In this document: positions 50,299-61,053 of the stretch, piece after piece
How positions within the stretch are numbered: position 1 is the first letter of the stretch
Layout of the letters: every line of letters starts with the position of its first letter
Source of the DNA: Paraniabella hibiscisoli
Lineage (GTDB): Bacteria; Bacteroidota; Bacteroidia; Chitinophagales; Chitinophagaceae
Reading direction: 5' to 3'
DNA length: 64,000 nucleotides
NCBI RefSeq assembly: GCF_022512515.1
Contig: NZ_JAKWBK010000001.1
Location: 4,154,001 to 4,218,000, forward strand
Notes under the pieces: model-generated
Told to the model about the DNA's origin: nothing
The model's input: the letters and a program-made list of their open reading frames with translations, nothing else
Databases searched by the model: none
Program-made: the position numbers and the translations under genes

Positions 50299-51351
50299 TT
50301 ATGCCAGAACATTTAAATCCTGGTAAGGATCTAATGTTTTGATATATCCATTTTCATCGTGTTTAATTTTTGCAACTTTTATGCTGCGCAGATGCGTTAC
50401 ACCCTTACTAAGACTGCTATCATGATAAAAAAGATACCAGTCGCCTTTATATTCAGCAATAGAATGATGCGAGGTCCAGCCAACTACCGGGTTTAAAATG
50501 CGTCCCGCGTAAGTGAAAGGGCCATAAGGGTTGTCGCCAACGGCGTAACAAATATAATGGGTATCTCCGGTAGAGTAAGAGAAGTAGTATTTTCCTTTGT
50601 ATTTATGTAGCCACGATGCCTCAAAGAAGCGACGATCATTATCTCCCTGCAACAAAGGCTGACCAGCTTCATCGGTTATTAAAACATCGCGGGCAGGTTC
50701 AGCGAATTCCAGTAAATCATCCGTAAGCCTTGCCACTTTAGCACATAAGGCTGGTTCGAGGTCATGGGGCAAATGCGCAAATGGGCTCTCAGGTTCTGCA
50801 GCATTATAACTACCCGTGCGCCAACGCTGCAGTTGTCCGCCCCAGATGCCACCAAAGTACATATAGTAATTTCCGTCATCATCCTTGTATACGGCCGGGT
50901 CTATTGAAAAACTATCTTTAATGGCTTCTGGTTGTGGTATAAAAGGGCCTGTAGGAGTATCGGAGACGGCTACCCCTATTTTGAAAATGCCATCGTATCC
51001 TTTCGCAGGGAAGAACAGGTAATATCTGCCATCTTTTTCATGAGCATCCGGGGCCCACATCTGTTTTTCGGCCCAGGGAACGTCGTCAACATGAAGTGCA
51101 AGGCCGTTGTCAACTGCTTCAGCCTCGGGGCTATCCATTGATATGACATGATAGTCTTCCATTGCAAAATGACTTCCAAGGTCGTCGAAGGCATCTCCAG
51201 CATCTACATCATGTGACGGATAGATATAGATTTTGCCGTTAAAAACATGAGCAGAGGGATCTGCCGTGTAAATATGTGAAATTAACGGACTTGAAATAGC
51301 TTTTTTATTGAGTTCCTCAAAGTTGATATGTTGTATACTTTCTTCAGGCAT
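50299..51351 (-). CDS. GH43 beta-xylosidase/arabinofuranosidase
   Basis: This intact 350-residue protein has the five-blade GH43 propeller with catalytic acids in YTADPSAHVF (base), FSIDPAVYKDDDGNYY (pKa modulator) and RRFFEASWLHKYKGKYYFSYS (general acid Glu). There is no signal peptide, so it probably acts in the cytoplasm on imported xylo-oligomers. It lies ~50 bp downstream of the GPH transporter gene in the same operon. The family has both xylosidase and arabinofuranosidase members; which one cannot be read directly. Confidence 0.88.
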   Translation of the reverse strand: MPEESIQHINFEELNKKAISSPLISHIYTADPSAHVFNGKIYIYPSHDVDAGDAFDDLGSHFAMEDYHVISMDSPEAEAVDNGLALHVDDVPWAEKQMWAPDAHEKDGRYYLFFPAKGYDGIFKIGVAVSDTPTGPFIPQPEAIKDSFSIDPAVYKDDDGNYYMYFGGIWGGQLQRWRTGSYNAAEPESPFAHLPHDLEPALCAKVARLTDDLLEFAEPARDVLITDEAGQPLLQGDNDRRFFEASWLHKYKGKYYFSYSTGDTHYICYAVGDNPYGPFTYAGRILNPVVGWTSHHSIAEYKGDWYLFYHDSSLSKGVTHLRSIKVAKIKHDENGYIKTLDPYQDLNVLA

Positions 51352-51402
51352 GGTGAATGGTGAGTAGTTAATAGTTAATAGGGAGTTGTGAGCATGTGTG
51401 TC

Positions 51403-52853
51403 TTATATTTTGTTTCTTTTTGCTTTCAGATCGGCTTCTATCTGCATTTCCATTTTTTATTGATAGAGTAAAAAAGCAGCAGCGCGCAGGCAATTAAAAA
51501 CGGAATGGCCGGAAACACGCTTACCAACATCTTAGCGCCGGTAGCCACGGTTTCGGGTTGTATGGCCACCTGTGCTCCGTTGGAGGAAATATACCCGTAA
51601 TATCCTATAATGGAAGCTACCAGCGCGCTGCCAACGCTCAACCCTACTTTTAGACCAACCATCATAGCTGAGAAAATAATAGCCGTTGCTCTCCGGTTAT
51701 TTTTCCATTCAGAATAGTCGGCAACGTCGGCAATCATCGCCCAAAGAATCGGTGTGCTGATGCCGTAGAAAAAGCCATGCAGTATTTGCGATATAAACAT
51801 CATACCGACCGATTTCGGAGGGTAAAATACAAAGAACAGTACAAATAATGTGGAGATGAACAGGGAGGTCAGGAATACATCTCTCTTACCATACTTGTCG
51901 GCAAACTTTTTTGAAAAAGTAATGCCCATAATCATCATGATAATACCACCCGGCGTTGAATAGTCCGAAACCGGCTGATTTAGGTTCCTCTCCAAAGAAA
52001 TTCATTCCGATTGAATGGAAGAAGCCTGTAATAGGGGATATGAAGTGTGTCAGGCTCGTTTCATCAACATAGTTATTGAAGTAGTAGACATAAGAGCCTC
52101 CTTTCATGGCCAGGGTGATAAAAATAAAGGTAGTAACCAGTAACATGATCAACCAGGGGCGGTTACCTATCAGGTCTTTGAGATCATTTTTTAACGAAGA
52201 TTCCTGCTCTGCTGTAGGTATCACCCTTTCCCTGGTGGTAAGAAAAGTGATCAGTAACATTACGGTTCCAATAATGGCCAGCCAGGTCATCACTGCTTCA
52301 ATTCCGGCGGCTTTATCACCTTTGCCCACTGATAAAATAATGGGGAGCATAAAAACCTGCACGAAAAACTGGGCAAACATTACGGCAACAAACCGATAGG
52401 AGGATAGACTGTTCCTTTCTTTCATATCACCCGTGATCACGCCACTTAACGCTGCGTAAGGCAGGTTATTGGCGGCATATAAAAGCAGGAGTAAAGAATA
52501 AGTTGCGGCCGCATACATCATCTTTCCTTTGTAAGAGAAATCCGGAGTGCTGAAGGCCAGTAGCGCACATATACCCAGGGGGATCGCTGTAAACAAGATC
52601 CAGGGACGAAACTTACCCCATTTCGAGCGGGTTCTGTCTGCGATAGCCCCGATAAAGGGGTTGAAGCCGAAGCCTGCTATTAAACCCACCACCAGCGTAA
52701 TAATGGATGCGTCCTCTGGCTTTAGTCCATATATATCTGTATAAAAAAAGCCAGGTAAGTTACTAATGTCTGGAAGACCAGATTCGCCGCCAGATCTCCA
52801 AGACTATAACCTATTTTTTCTGTTATCGACAGCTTTCCGGAGCCTGATATCAT
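51403..52853 (-). CDS. GPH-family MFS transporter for xylosides, three frame breaks
   Basis: The N-terminus reads ISGSGKLSITEKIGYSLGDLAANLVFQTLVTYLAFFYTD, typical of the glycoside-pentoside-hexuronide:cation symporter family. It continues FGFNPFIGAIADRTRSKWGKFRPWILF, the family loop signature, and GISTPILWAMIADVADYSEWKNNRRATAI. Indels near 52740, 51960 and 51452 split it. Restoring the last gives the end KKMEMQIEADLKAKRNKI at 51403. Length ~483 with 12 membrane segments. It probably imports xylobiose or aldouronates made in the periplasm. Confidence 0.88.
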
Positions 52854-52913
52854 AAGCTTAAATTTGAATATTGATGGGGAAATTCAGAATAATTTACACT
52901 TGTTCGTTAATGA

Positions 52914-54043
52914 TTATTTACTGGACTTGAGGGCTATAACACTATAAAATGCTGGCTTGGGTTTGCCCTGCCTGTCAAATAACAGGGGATAGTTGGTACG
53001 TCCTCTTATAGGCCAGCCATTCAACCAGCTTTGTCCGTCATGTACGCCCCACATTGTAACGCGCGAAATTTGATCGCGATATTTTAGAAACAATGTAAAC
53101 AGGTTGGCGTAATCATCCGCCAGTTGTTTCTGTATGGAATCGGGTAACCCGGTTTTATAAGGATTGGATTTTTCGTCCGACTGCATACGTTGGCTAACTT
53201 CGGCACCTGTGAAGTTCCTGGGGAGTACCTCTATGTCCAATTCTGTAAATGCTACTTTTATGCCCAGCGCTGCGTATTGCTGTATACTTTCTTCTATTTC
53301 TTTAAAAGGTACTTTTCCTACATGCCAATGACCCTGTATCCCTACTCCATCAATTTTTACACCGGCTGCCTGAATTTTTTTAATGATTTCAATACAACCT
53401 GCACGTTTTTGGGCTGCTCATTGTTATAGTCATTATAATATAAATCAGCGTGGGGATCTGCGGCTGCAGTTAGACGAAAGGCATCAACAATATAGTTATC
53501 ACCCAGTTTATTAAGATAAGGTGATTTACGTAAACTGCCATCTTCGTTTAATGCTTCGTTCACTACATCCCAGGACTGAACTTTACCCGCATATCTGGCT
53601 GCGACCATTTTGATATGATCGTTAAAAAAGGTTCTCAGGAGTCGGCACTTTGTATGCGGCGTGTAAATGCGGCATTTGGCTATGCCAGATAAGTGTGTGG
53701 GCATTAATCGCTATTTTATTTTTTTACCATATTCGATCAGCGCATCAGCCTGGGCAAAATTATATTCACCCCATGATGGACGCATCTCTTCCGCCTTCAT
53801 CAGGTTCTCGGGTGTGGCTGCATTAAATTGTTGGGGAACGAGGGTGGCTGCGATAGGATCACGACCCTGCACCTGTGGCCAACTCAACGCGGTACCTATC
53901 AAAAAATCATCTTTATAAACTTTCTTTAAAGAAGGAATATTGCTGGTTGTAGATTTTTGAGAAGAGCTACAACTGCTTAACATTAAAACGGCGCACGCAC
54001 CTGCGAAAAAATAGGCGGCTGGCTTTTTGAAATACATGCTCAT
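52914..54043 (-). CDS. GH10 endo-1,4-beta-xylanase lipoprotein, two or more frame breaks
   Basis: The lipoprotein signal is VLMLSSCSSS. GH10 landmarks follow: LIGTALSWPQV, FNAATPENLMKAEEM, WDVVNEAL (acid/base Glu), VGIQGHWHV, FTELDIEVL (nucleophile Glu) and VTMWGVHDGQSWLNGW. The frame shifts near 53700 and 53640 and again near 53400. Length ~376, normal for a catalytic domain without CBM. It cleaves xylan backbone, probably at the outer membrane or periplasm. It lies in the operon between GH115 and the transporter. Confidence 0.9.
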
Positions 54044-54060
54044 TTTTTTGATTATTAAAA

Positions 54061-56652
54061 TTACTTTTTAAGGAGTGTTTCCTCAGGTCCTAAATAGCTT
54101 GGTTTGAGGCCTCCCAGGTCAATAATTATTTTCTGAATTACCACACCCGGATCCTGTGTATAAATTCGTATAATTTGCTTGCCGGATGCAGCTAAACGAT
54201 GTCTGCTGCTTTTGATATTTATATTGTTGGTTACCCACTGCGACCATGCTCTTGAGTCAACCGTTTCAGGATTAATGGAAAGGGTTTGAAGGGCATCTCC
54301 ATTTACCTGTATCGTGTATTGTAGTCCTGTTTTACTGTTTTGAAAATTAAGCGCAGGGGAGAGTAATAGCTGTACTTGAATATTATTTTTCCCGAAGTAT
54401 ATACTTCATATTCAAGGTAAGGGGCCCGGGCAATATCAACGGAACCGGCTTTTGTAAGATCGGGCAATAATGTTATGGCATCCCCTTCTTTGCCGATACC
54501 CGAAATAGTCTTCCATTTTGAATGTCCTATATCTTTTTACGGGTATAGTTGGCTGCATTTATCGAAACATAACCGTCTTTTTCGAAGAATAAATTTCCTT
54601 TAGCTGTAGCTGGTATGAGTGATGCTGAAGTTTTTGACGCTTTTACAAAGGACGCTAACTGGCCGGATACCGGGTTTTCTACATAGTTTACCTGCGGCAT
54701 TCGTTGCACACGGGGTTCAGACCATGATGTATAGCCGATGCGCTTTTGGGCCATCATGTGATTCCATTTTCCTGCATTAAGTTCGTGATATTCGATGTTA
54801 ATTAAAGAGTCGTTAAGGTAAAATTGTTTTACCTGATCGGCACACCTGTTTGCCTGCGAATTATTTTGTTTTGCATAATATTGGTTCCAGGCCAGAGCTA
54901 TATACATATTTTGCAGGTTGCTATAAGCTTTTACCGGGTGTAATACCAATTGATAGAAAGCCTCTTTATATACACCAGGTATTTTTTGTAAAGCTGCCCG
55001 GCTTCTTTCAGCAAGCTGTTCCAGTCGTTGGCTATCCTGTTTGCTTCATTATAGTTCTCAATACTGTATGTTCTGGCTTCCAGCAACTCGGGTTTTCTTC
55101 TGGATGAATATACGGCATATTTTTTCATGATCTGGCCGATTAGCTTAGCCTGCCTATCACCAAATTGACGTCCTGCCCAGTGTTCGTAATAGTTATCTAT
55201 ATTGCCGGCATTCCATTTCTTTACGTTCCATGCGAAGTCTAAAAAGAAAGAGGTGGGCAATTCCATCGGTTTCAGATCTCCTACATTTACAATCCATATT
55301 TTGTCTACACCATGATTGTAAGCGAGGTTCATTTGTTCCCATACCCTGGCAATATTATTAGTATTCAACCACCGATAGCTTCTAGGCCCTCCAACATAAT
55401 CAAAGTGATAATATATACCATATCCGCCACTTCTTTTTGGCGCATGGGCTGCAGGCAATCGCCTGATGTTTCCCCAATTGTCATCGCATAATAATAAGGT
55501 AACATCGTCGGGTACTTTCATGCCCATATCATAATATTCCTGTACTTCTTTATAGAGTGCCCACATTTGGGGCGTCTCTTTTGCTGGCTTTCCGCTTATT
55601 TTCTCAATAATATTTCTTTGGTCTTTTATAATCCCTTCCAGTTGTTCATAGTTCGCCTTCATACTACCCATATCATGCATAGCTTCGTCACCATCGCCCC
55701 TCATACCTATCGTGACCATATTGTCGAAGTTCTTGTTACGCCTGAATCCATCTTCCCAGAATTTCAGTAAACCTTCTTTATTGGTATGGTAGTTCCATGC
55801 AGCGTTACCAAACTCTTTTCTGTGAGTGCCCCATTCTTTTTGGGCTCTCATCATTGGTTCATGATGGGAAGTGCCCATAACAATGCCATATTCGTCAGCC
55901 AGCCGGGGATTAGCCTCGTCATCTTCGTTAAAAGCTTTTCCCCACATTGCAGGCCATAAATAATTGGCTTTTAAGCGTAGTATCAGTTCGAACAGTTGCT
56001 CATACATTTTGCTGTTGATGCCTCCGAATTTTTCTCTTGCCCATTCACCGAAGGCGGCTCTTCATCATTGATGAAGATGCCTCTATATTTTACAGAAGGT
56101 GAGGCGTAGTGATAGGAACCGTTTTTAAAGTAGGCGGTCGTTTTCTTTTTACAGGTACATCTGCCCACCAATACCAGGGCGATACGCCTAATTGCTCCGA
56201 AAGCTCAAATATACCATAGGCTGTTCCCCGCCTGTCGCTTCCCGCTATAACCAATGCGTTTTGAATACCTGGAACCGGTGTATTTACCGTTTGTAAACTG
56301 AACGCCTCCCATTGACCCTGTATGTGCTTACATCAATTTTCTTTTTAGACACCAGGTTTTTGATAGCAGTTGAGCCAGGCAATGAACCTATAATGATGAG
56401 TTGCTTCTCCGTTGTTGATAATGAGCTGATGATAGCAGGTTTCTTACCAGTAACTGCTTCAATATCCTTTTGTAACAACGAAGCGGCTTTATGTACCAAT
56501 TCTTCATCATCCGGATCTACATATAGGGCAGTAGCTTTAGAGATGCTAACGACCGGGAAACCAGAGCCATTATTTTTTTCAATAATAAAATTTTGAGCCT
56601 TTACAACGAGGCAGGCTACAATGGTAATGATCGTTAAAAATTTTCTTTTCAT
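54061..56652 (-). CDS. GH115 xylan alpha-1,2-glucuronidase, several frame breaks
   Basis: ATG at 56652 gives a signal peptide (TIITIVACLVVKAQ). The N-terminal domain includes PVVSISKATALYVDPDDEELV. The catalytic barrel shows RGIFINDEEP, LILRLKANYLWPAMWGKAFNEDDEANP, GTSHHEPMMRAQKEW, TIGMRGDGDEAM, LLLCDDNWGNIRRLP and YYHFDYVGGPRSYRWLN. The C-terminal beta domain (YLEYEVYTSGKNNIQVQLLLSPALNF) ends at 54061. Breaks lie near 56300, 56060, 54960, 54530 and 54400. Length ~864. GH115 removes (4-O-methyl-)glucuronic acid from internal xylose units of polymeric xylan, complementing GH67. Confidence 0.88.
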
Positions 56653-56747
56653 CTTTTCCTTTTTCCCGTCTTCCGATGATGCTATTGAGGTAAACAACCT
56701 GGATTCTATTGGGTGATTAGAATAGCTGTCCCCTTTTGTTTTGTTTG

Positions 56748-58958
56748 TTATAAATTTCCTCCAATGCCCGGCGCAAAGGGAAACCTCAGCGATTGGTAAT
56801 AGCGAAGATCTTTATCAGGCTTCTCAAAACCGGGTGGAAATGGCATTTGAGAGAGCGTCTGAAAATACAGCAAACAGGAATTACGCCACCATACAGCCTC
56901 CTGTTCCTGAATGCCTAGTAGCATTTTTATATGCTGGTATCTTTCCTGGTCGACCAGCTTTTCTAAACCAGACCATGTTTGCTTCATCCATCGCACCGAA
57001 TCCACTCCCGCATTGTACCGCAGGCATAGTTCTTCCCAAAGGGTTTTTCCTGTATTTATTTTGTAATTCCACGGTACATGGTGAAACCATAACAGGTACC
57101 TGTAATCGCAGGTATCGATATTATTCCATTGTTTTTGTACTGCAGGTGCATACTGAGAAAGCGCGTTGCTTCCTTTGGAGGTTCTATCGAAACCAACTCC
57201 GGTTGAGTCCGCCTTATGGTAGTAAACCGGGTTCCAGTCTGCTCTGCCGGCGTCTTTTACCCAAGGGCCCGGACCATAGTGATGGCTGGTTGCCATAATA
57301 TGATGGAGGCCCAGCGGCGTCATATAATTTACTACCGCTTCTCTCGATGCAAGCATGATTTTTTTACTGACCCTACAAAAGCATTATTATTGTTGAATGT
57401 CTGCCGTATCCATTCTTCCGCAATAGCTTCAGAAGACAGATCGTGGTTCCAGGCTAGTCTGCCGAATGCATACCAGTTAGCTTGTCCAAAGAGATGTCCC
57501 GTCCAGTTTCTTTCATTGCCGATATTAGCCACCCCGGCAATACCACTTACTGTATGTTGATCTGTACTTCCATCGATAATTTTTGCGACTGTAGAACCCT
57601 TGCCTTTTCCATAGGTATCTGAATCCAGGCATTCCTTAAATATAGGAGCGAGGTAAGCAAGGGTTGTTGATTGGCCTAAATATTCCTGCGTGATCTGGAA
57701 CTCCATCATCAATGGCGTTTGAGGCATGGCGCCAAAAAGGGGAGAGAACGGTTCTCTTGGCTGAAAATCTATTGGGCCGTTTTTAACCTGAACCAGCACA
57801 TTTTTTTGAACGTACCATCCAGAGGTTTAAATTCAGCATAAGCCTGTTTAAAACGATCGCCGGACGCTATAGTTTGGGTATGAGCGCCAACTGAGCCTTC
57901 AGTAAAATGCTCTTCATCTTTTTGCACGCGTACATCATATACAAAAGCCCGCCACATCACTATTCCGCCATAAGGCTGCAGTGCATCCGCAAACATATTG
58001 GCGCCATCAGCGTGTGTTTTACCATAACCCTGCGGCCCGGGCTGACCTTCAGAATTGGCTTTAACCAAAAAACCTCCAAAGTCAGGAATAAGCGTATATA
58101 TTTCGCTGCATTTATGCTTCCACCAGCTAATCACTTCCGGGTTCAGCGGGTCGGCTGTTTTTAGTCCGCCTATTTCAATCGGAGCACTGAATTTGGCGGT
58201 CAGGTATACTTTGATTCCGTAGGGTCTGAATACATCAGCAAGGGCTTTAACTTTTACAAGATATTCAGGTGTTAATACCTGTGAATTGGCATTAACATTA
58301 GTGAGTACGGTTCCGTTGATACCAAGAGGCATTGGCCCTCGCATAGTCGATATACCTTTGATCGATATATCCAGGAAGTGTGTGCCAGTTCCATATAGAA
58401 ATTCCGGCATAACCTCTTTCCACGCTGCGGTTCAGGTTGTCCCAATGATTCAGCACCCGGTTTTTAATTTTAGGAACACTGGTAATGGATACATTGCTAA
58501 TGGGCTGACGTGTCTGAAGTAACTGAATGAAAGCAAACACACCGTATAGCACCCCTATATCTTTATAGGCTGCAATGATGGTCGTATTAATATTATTGAA
58601 TTTTCGCCGTTGTATGACAAAGCCCTCGTTACCTAAATTAAGGTTACGGGAGGCCAGCAAGTCTTTTATTTCTTTTGAACTTTCGGGGTGCCCATCAAAA
58701 TGGCATTATTCATAGATGCCTTCAGGCCCGGGATTTTTCTATCCAACATCGTCTCCAGTGCCAGGCGGAGCTCTTGTTCTGCTATCTTTAACGTAGCGGA
58801 CTGCCCCTTAACCAGGATCCCTGAAATGGCCTGGTTGTATTGCCGGGCCAGGTCAGGCACAGTAATTTTCTGGTAACCCAGCCATAACTTATAGCCATCA
58901 TCTCCTTTCACTGAACAGCAGGAAAAGAGAATGAGAAAAATGAAGAGACTTTTTTCAT
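56748..58958 (-). CDS. GH67 alpha-glucuronidase, several frame breaks
   Basis: A start at 58958, with one A restored in the adjacent run, gives a lipoprotein signal ([25 protein letters not shown]). Catalytic residues known for GH67 are found: Glu in [24 protein letters not shown], Asp in [13 protein letters not shown] and Glu in [13 protein letters not shown]. The C-terminus contains YHHADSTG-type [18 protein letters not shown]. Breaks near 58680, 58400, 57800 and 57340 are joined; length ~737. GH67 removes glucuronic acid from the non-reducing end of short aldouronates. It begins 7 bp after the LacI gene. Confidence 0.9.
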
Positions 58959-58964
58959 AAGTAT

Positions 58965-60018
58965 TTATATAGCTAAGGAAGAATCAGCTTTTTGATTTGT
59001 CTTTTGGGAAGACTGGCGGATGACCAGTTTAGAGCTGATGATCACTGTATTGATCTGGTTAATATTGCTAACACCTTTAAGGTGGTTAATGATAGACCTG
59101 GCTGCGATCTCACCCATCTCGATACCGGGTAATTGATGGTGGTGAGGGTAGGTGCGATTAAGTGAGAAATCGCATCATTGTTAAATCCCACCACAGCAAT
59201 ATCCCCTGGAACCACCAATTGGTGCTCTGTAAGCGTTTTCATAAATGCGGCTGCAACAAAGTCATTAGTAATAAATGCGCCGTCAGGTAAAGGTTTCATT
59301 TTAATTACCTGTTTTGCAGAATTGATTCCGGCATTTTCGCTCAGATCGTTTATAATTACTAACTTCTCGTCGAGCTGTATATTATGATCGAATAACGCAT
59401 CTTTATAGCCACGATACCGGTCAGCATATACATTCCTTGTAAGACTGGATGTAATATGCGCGATCCTCTTGCAACCCTGATCGATAAGGTGTTTGGTTGC
59501 TTCATAGCCACATTTATAATTATCAATTACAACCACAGTATAGTCATTGTTGCGCTCAACCCGGTCAAAAAAATGACTGGAATATCCCGGTCTGCAAATT
59601 GTTTGAAGTGGTTAAGATCCCTTGTTTCGAAAGCAAGGGATGCAATAAGCCCATCCACGCGTTTATGGAAGAGGTTCCTGGCATTGGAAACTTCCTTATC
59701 GAAACTCTCTGAAGAGTGAGCGATGATCAGGTCATAACCTTCTTTGGCGGTTACTCTTTCTACGCCGGCCAGTACGGCATTGATGAAATTACTGTTCAGC
59801 TCATGAATCATGAAACCGATTGTTTTTGTTTCCTTTGTTCTTAAACTGCGAGCAAAAAGGTTGGCCTGGTAGCCCAGCTCAGTAGCCAGGTCAGCGATTC
59901 TTTTTCTTGTTTTTTTATGTACAGCCGGATCATCCTTTAATGCACGGCTAACGGTTGCTACAGATACATTGAGTTCTCTGGCAAGGTCATACATGGTAAT
60001 TTCTTTACCCTTATGCAT
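58965..60018 (-). CDS. LacI-family transcriptional regulator of the xylan genes, two frame breaks
   Basis: ATG at 60018 (MHKGKEITMYDLARELNVSV) opens the LacI HTH (ATVSRALKDDPAVHKKTRKRIADLATELGYQAN). The hinge and sugar-binding domain follow (IGFMIHELNSNFINAVLAGVERV, GAFITNDFVAAAFMKTL, VVGFNNDAISHLIAPTLTTINYP). Breaks occur near 59545 and 59130; the C-terminus then reads EMGEIAARSIINHLKGV and ends at 58965. Length ~351. It heads the minus-strand xylan operon, with a candidate operator 40-57 bp upstream. Related palindromes occur before transketolase and SusC, so it is the likely common regulator. Confidence 0.88.
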
Positions 60019-60057
60019 ATGGCAAATAAGTGATTTTTGTAAAGGTATCAAAAAATA

Positions 60058-60075
60058 ATTGCAATCGGTTGCTTT
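60058..60075. promoter_or_regulatory. Candidate LacI operator before the regulator-GH67 operon
   Basis: ATTGCAATCGGTTGCTTT has a near-palindromic core GCAATCGGTTGC, close to the AATCGATT core at other sites. It is 40 bp before the LacI start, consistent with autoregulation. Confidence 0.55.
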
Positions 60076-61053
60076 ATTTAATCTTTATAATTACTTTAGA
60101 GAATAAATAGCTGTAGTAAAATGATTAGGATGCTCAAAGAGCCTGGCTGTATTGATTGAAAGCCTTGTTAATGCTAAGTTGGACAGGTTAATGAGGGCTT
60201 CTTCTTTTAAAATGTGCTGAAAATTTGTAATCTCAAATTAGTCACTTTTTTAACACTAAATGCGTAGTAAATCTTTTATTTTTTAGACTTCTTAAGTGTC
60301 AATGATGCAATCGATTTTACATTGGTAGACAGTAGTTCATATAGCATTTGATATTGTGGTTTTTCTTTTGCAGGTTGTTTTAATAAAAAATAAAGTCACT
60401 GGCTTTTTCTTATGAGCAGATCTTTTTCACCAAGGAGGCAATTTTGCCGGGGATAGGGGATAAGAACGCAATGCAGGCGCAAGTACAGCTCAATTTTATA
60501 TGTAAGACTACTTATTGTATATAATAACCCCGGGATTTTAAGTGAAATGTTTGAAGAGGAGAAGCTTTCGTGTAAAATTCGCAATTGAAATACAATCGTT
60601 TTTATTGAATATTACTTATATTATATATTAAATATTGTGTAATCGCAAAATAATCAATTATTAATGTAATTTGTTGAATTCTTTTGTTAGAGCAATAATA
60701 TTTTTTTAGAAAAAAATACAATCGATTGTATTTTTTAATTAAATATCTAACTTAGCCATATAATTGTTTTAATGACATTTATATGTAACGATTGCTTTAG
60801 CGAATCATGATGTTGATTTGAGAGAAGTATAAACTATATAACGCTGCCGTCAATAAACAGTTTTGAAATTGATTTGATAACAGTATCTGTAAATAGAAGC
60901 TTACAGACGATTACTAATTATTAATACTAAACGATCATGCTTTTCCATCTTACTGCGAACGAAGTGGTTCTCCTCGAATTATTAGTGCCCATTTAGGGGA
61001 TGCTACGTCTAACGATGTCGATATCCGGAATATGTTTCAATACAAAATTTGAT
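60076..61053. other. Large divergent regulatory region between LacI and the second SusC gene
   Basis: About 980 bp without a convincing gene. It holds a weak site ATGCAATCGATTTTAC (60305-60320), a half site ATACAATCGTTTTTAT (60590-60605) and the strong palindrome at 60711. The length suggests long leaders or looping. No RNA gene was recognised. Confidence 0.55.
60711..60736. promoter_or_regulatory. Perfect 26-bp palindromic LacI-type operator upstream of SusC
   Basis: The core ATACAATCGATTGTAT (60716-60731) is extended by matching A/T flanks into a perfect palindrome over 60711-60736. It is the best match among the five related sites around the xylan cluster. It lies ~320 bp before the SusC start. 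Confidence 0.7.

Noticed and set aside
60396..60584. Minus-strand 62-codon frame in the LacI-SusC gap
   Set aside because: It has no protein-like pattern and lies in a regulatory region with operator-like sites.
60711..60736. 26-bp palindrome as a transcription terminator
   Set aside because: The stem is almost all A/T with an AATCGATT centre and no loop, and it matches other sites in promoter positions, so an operator is more likely.
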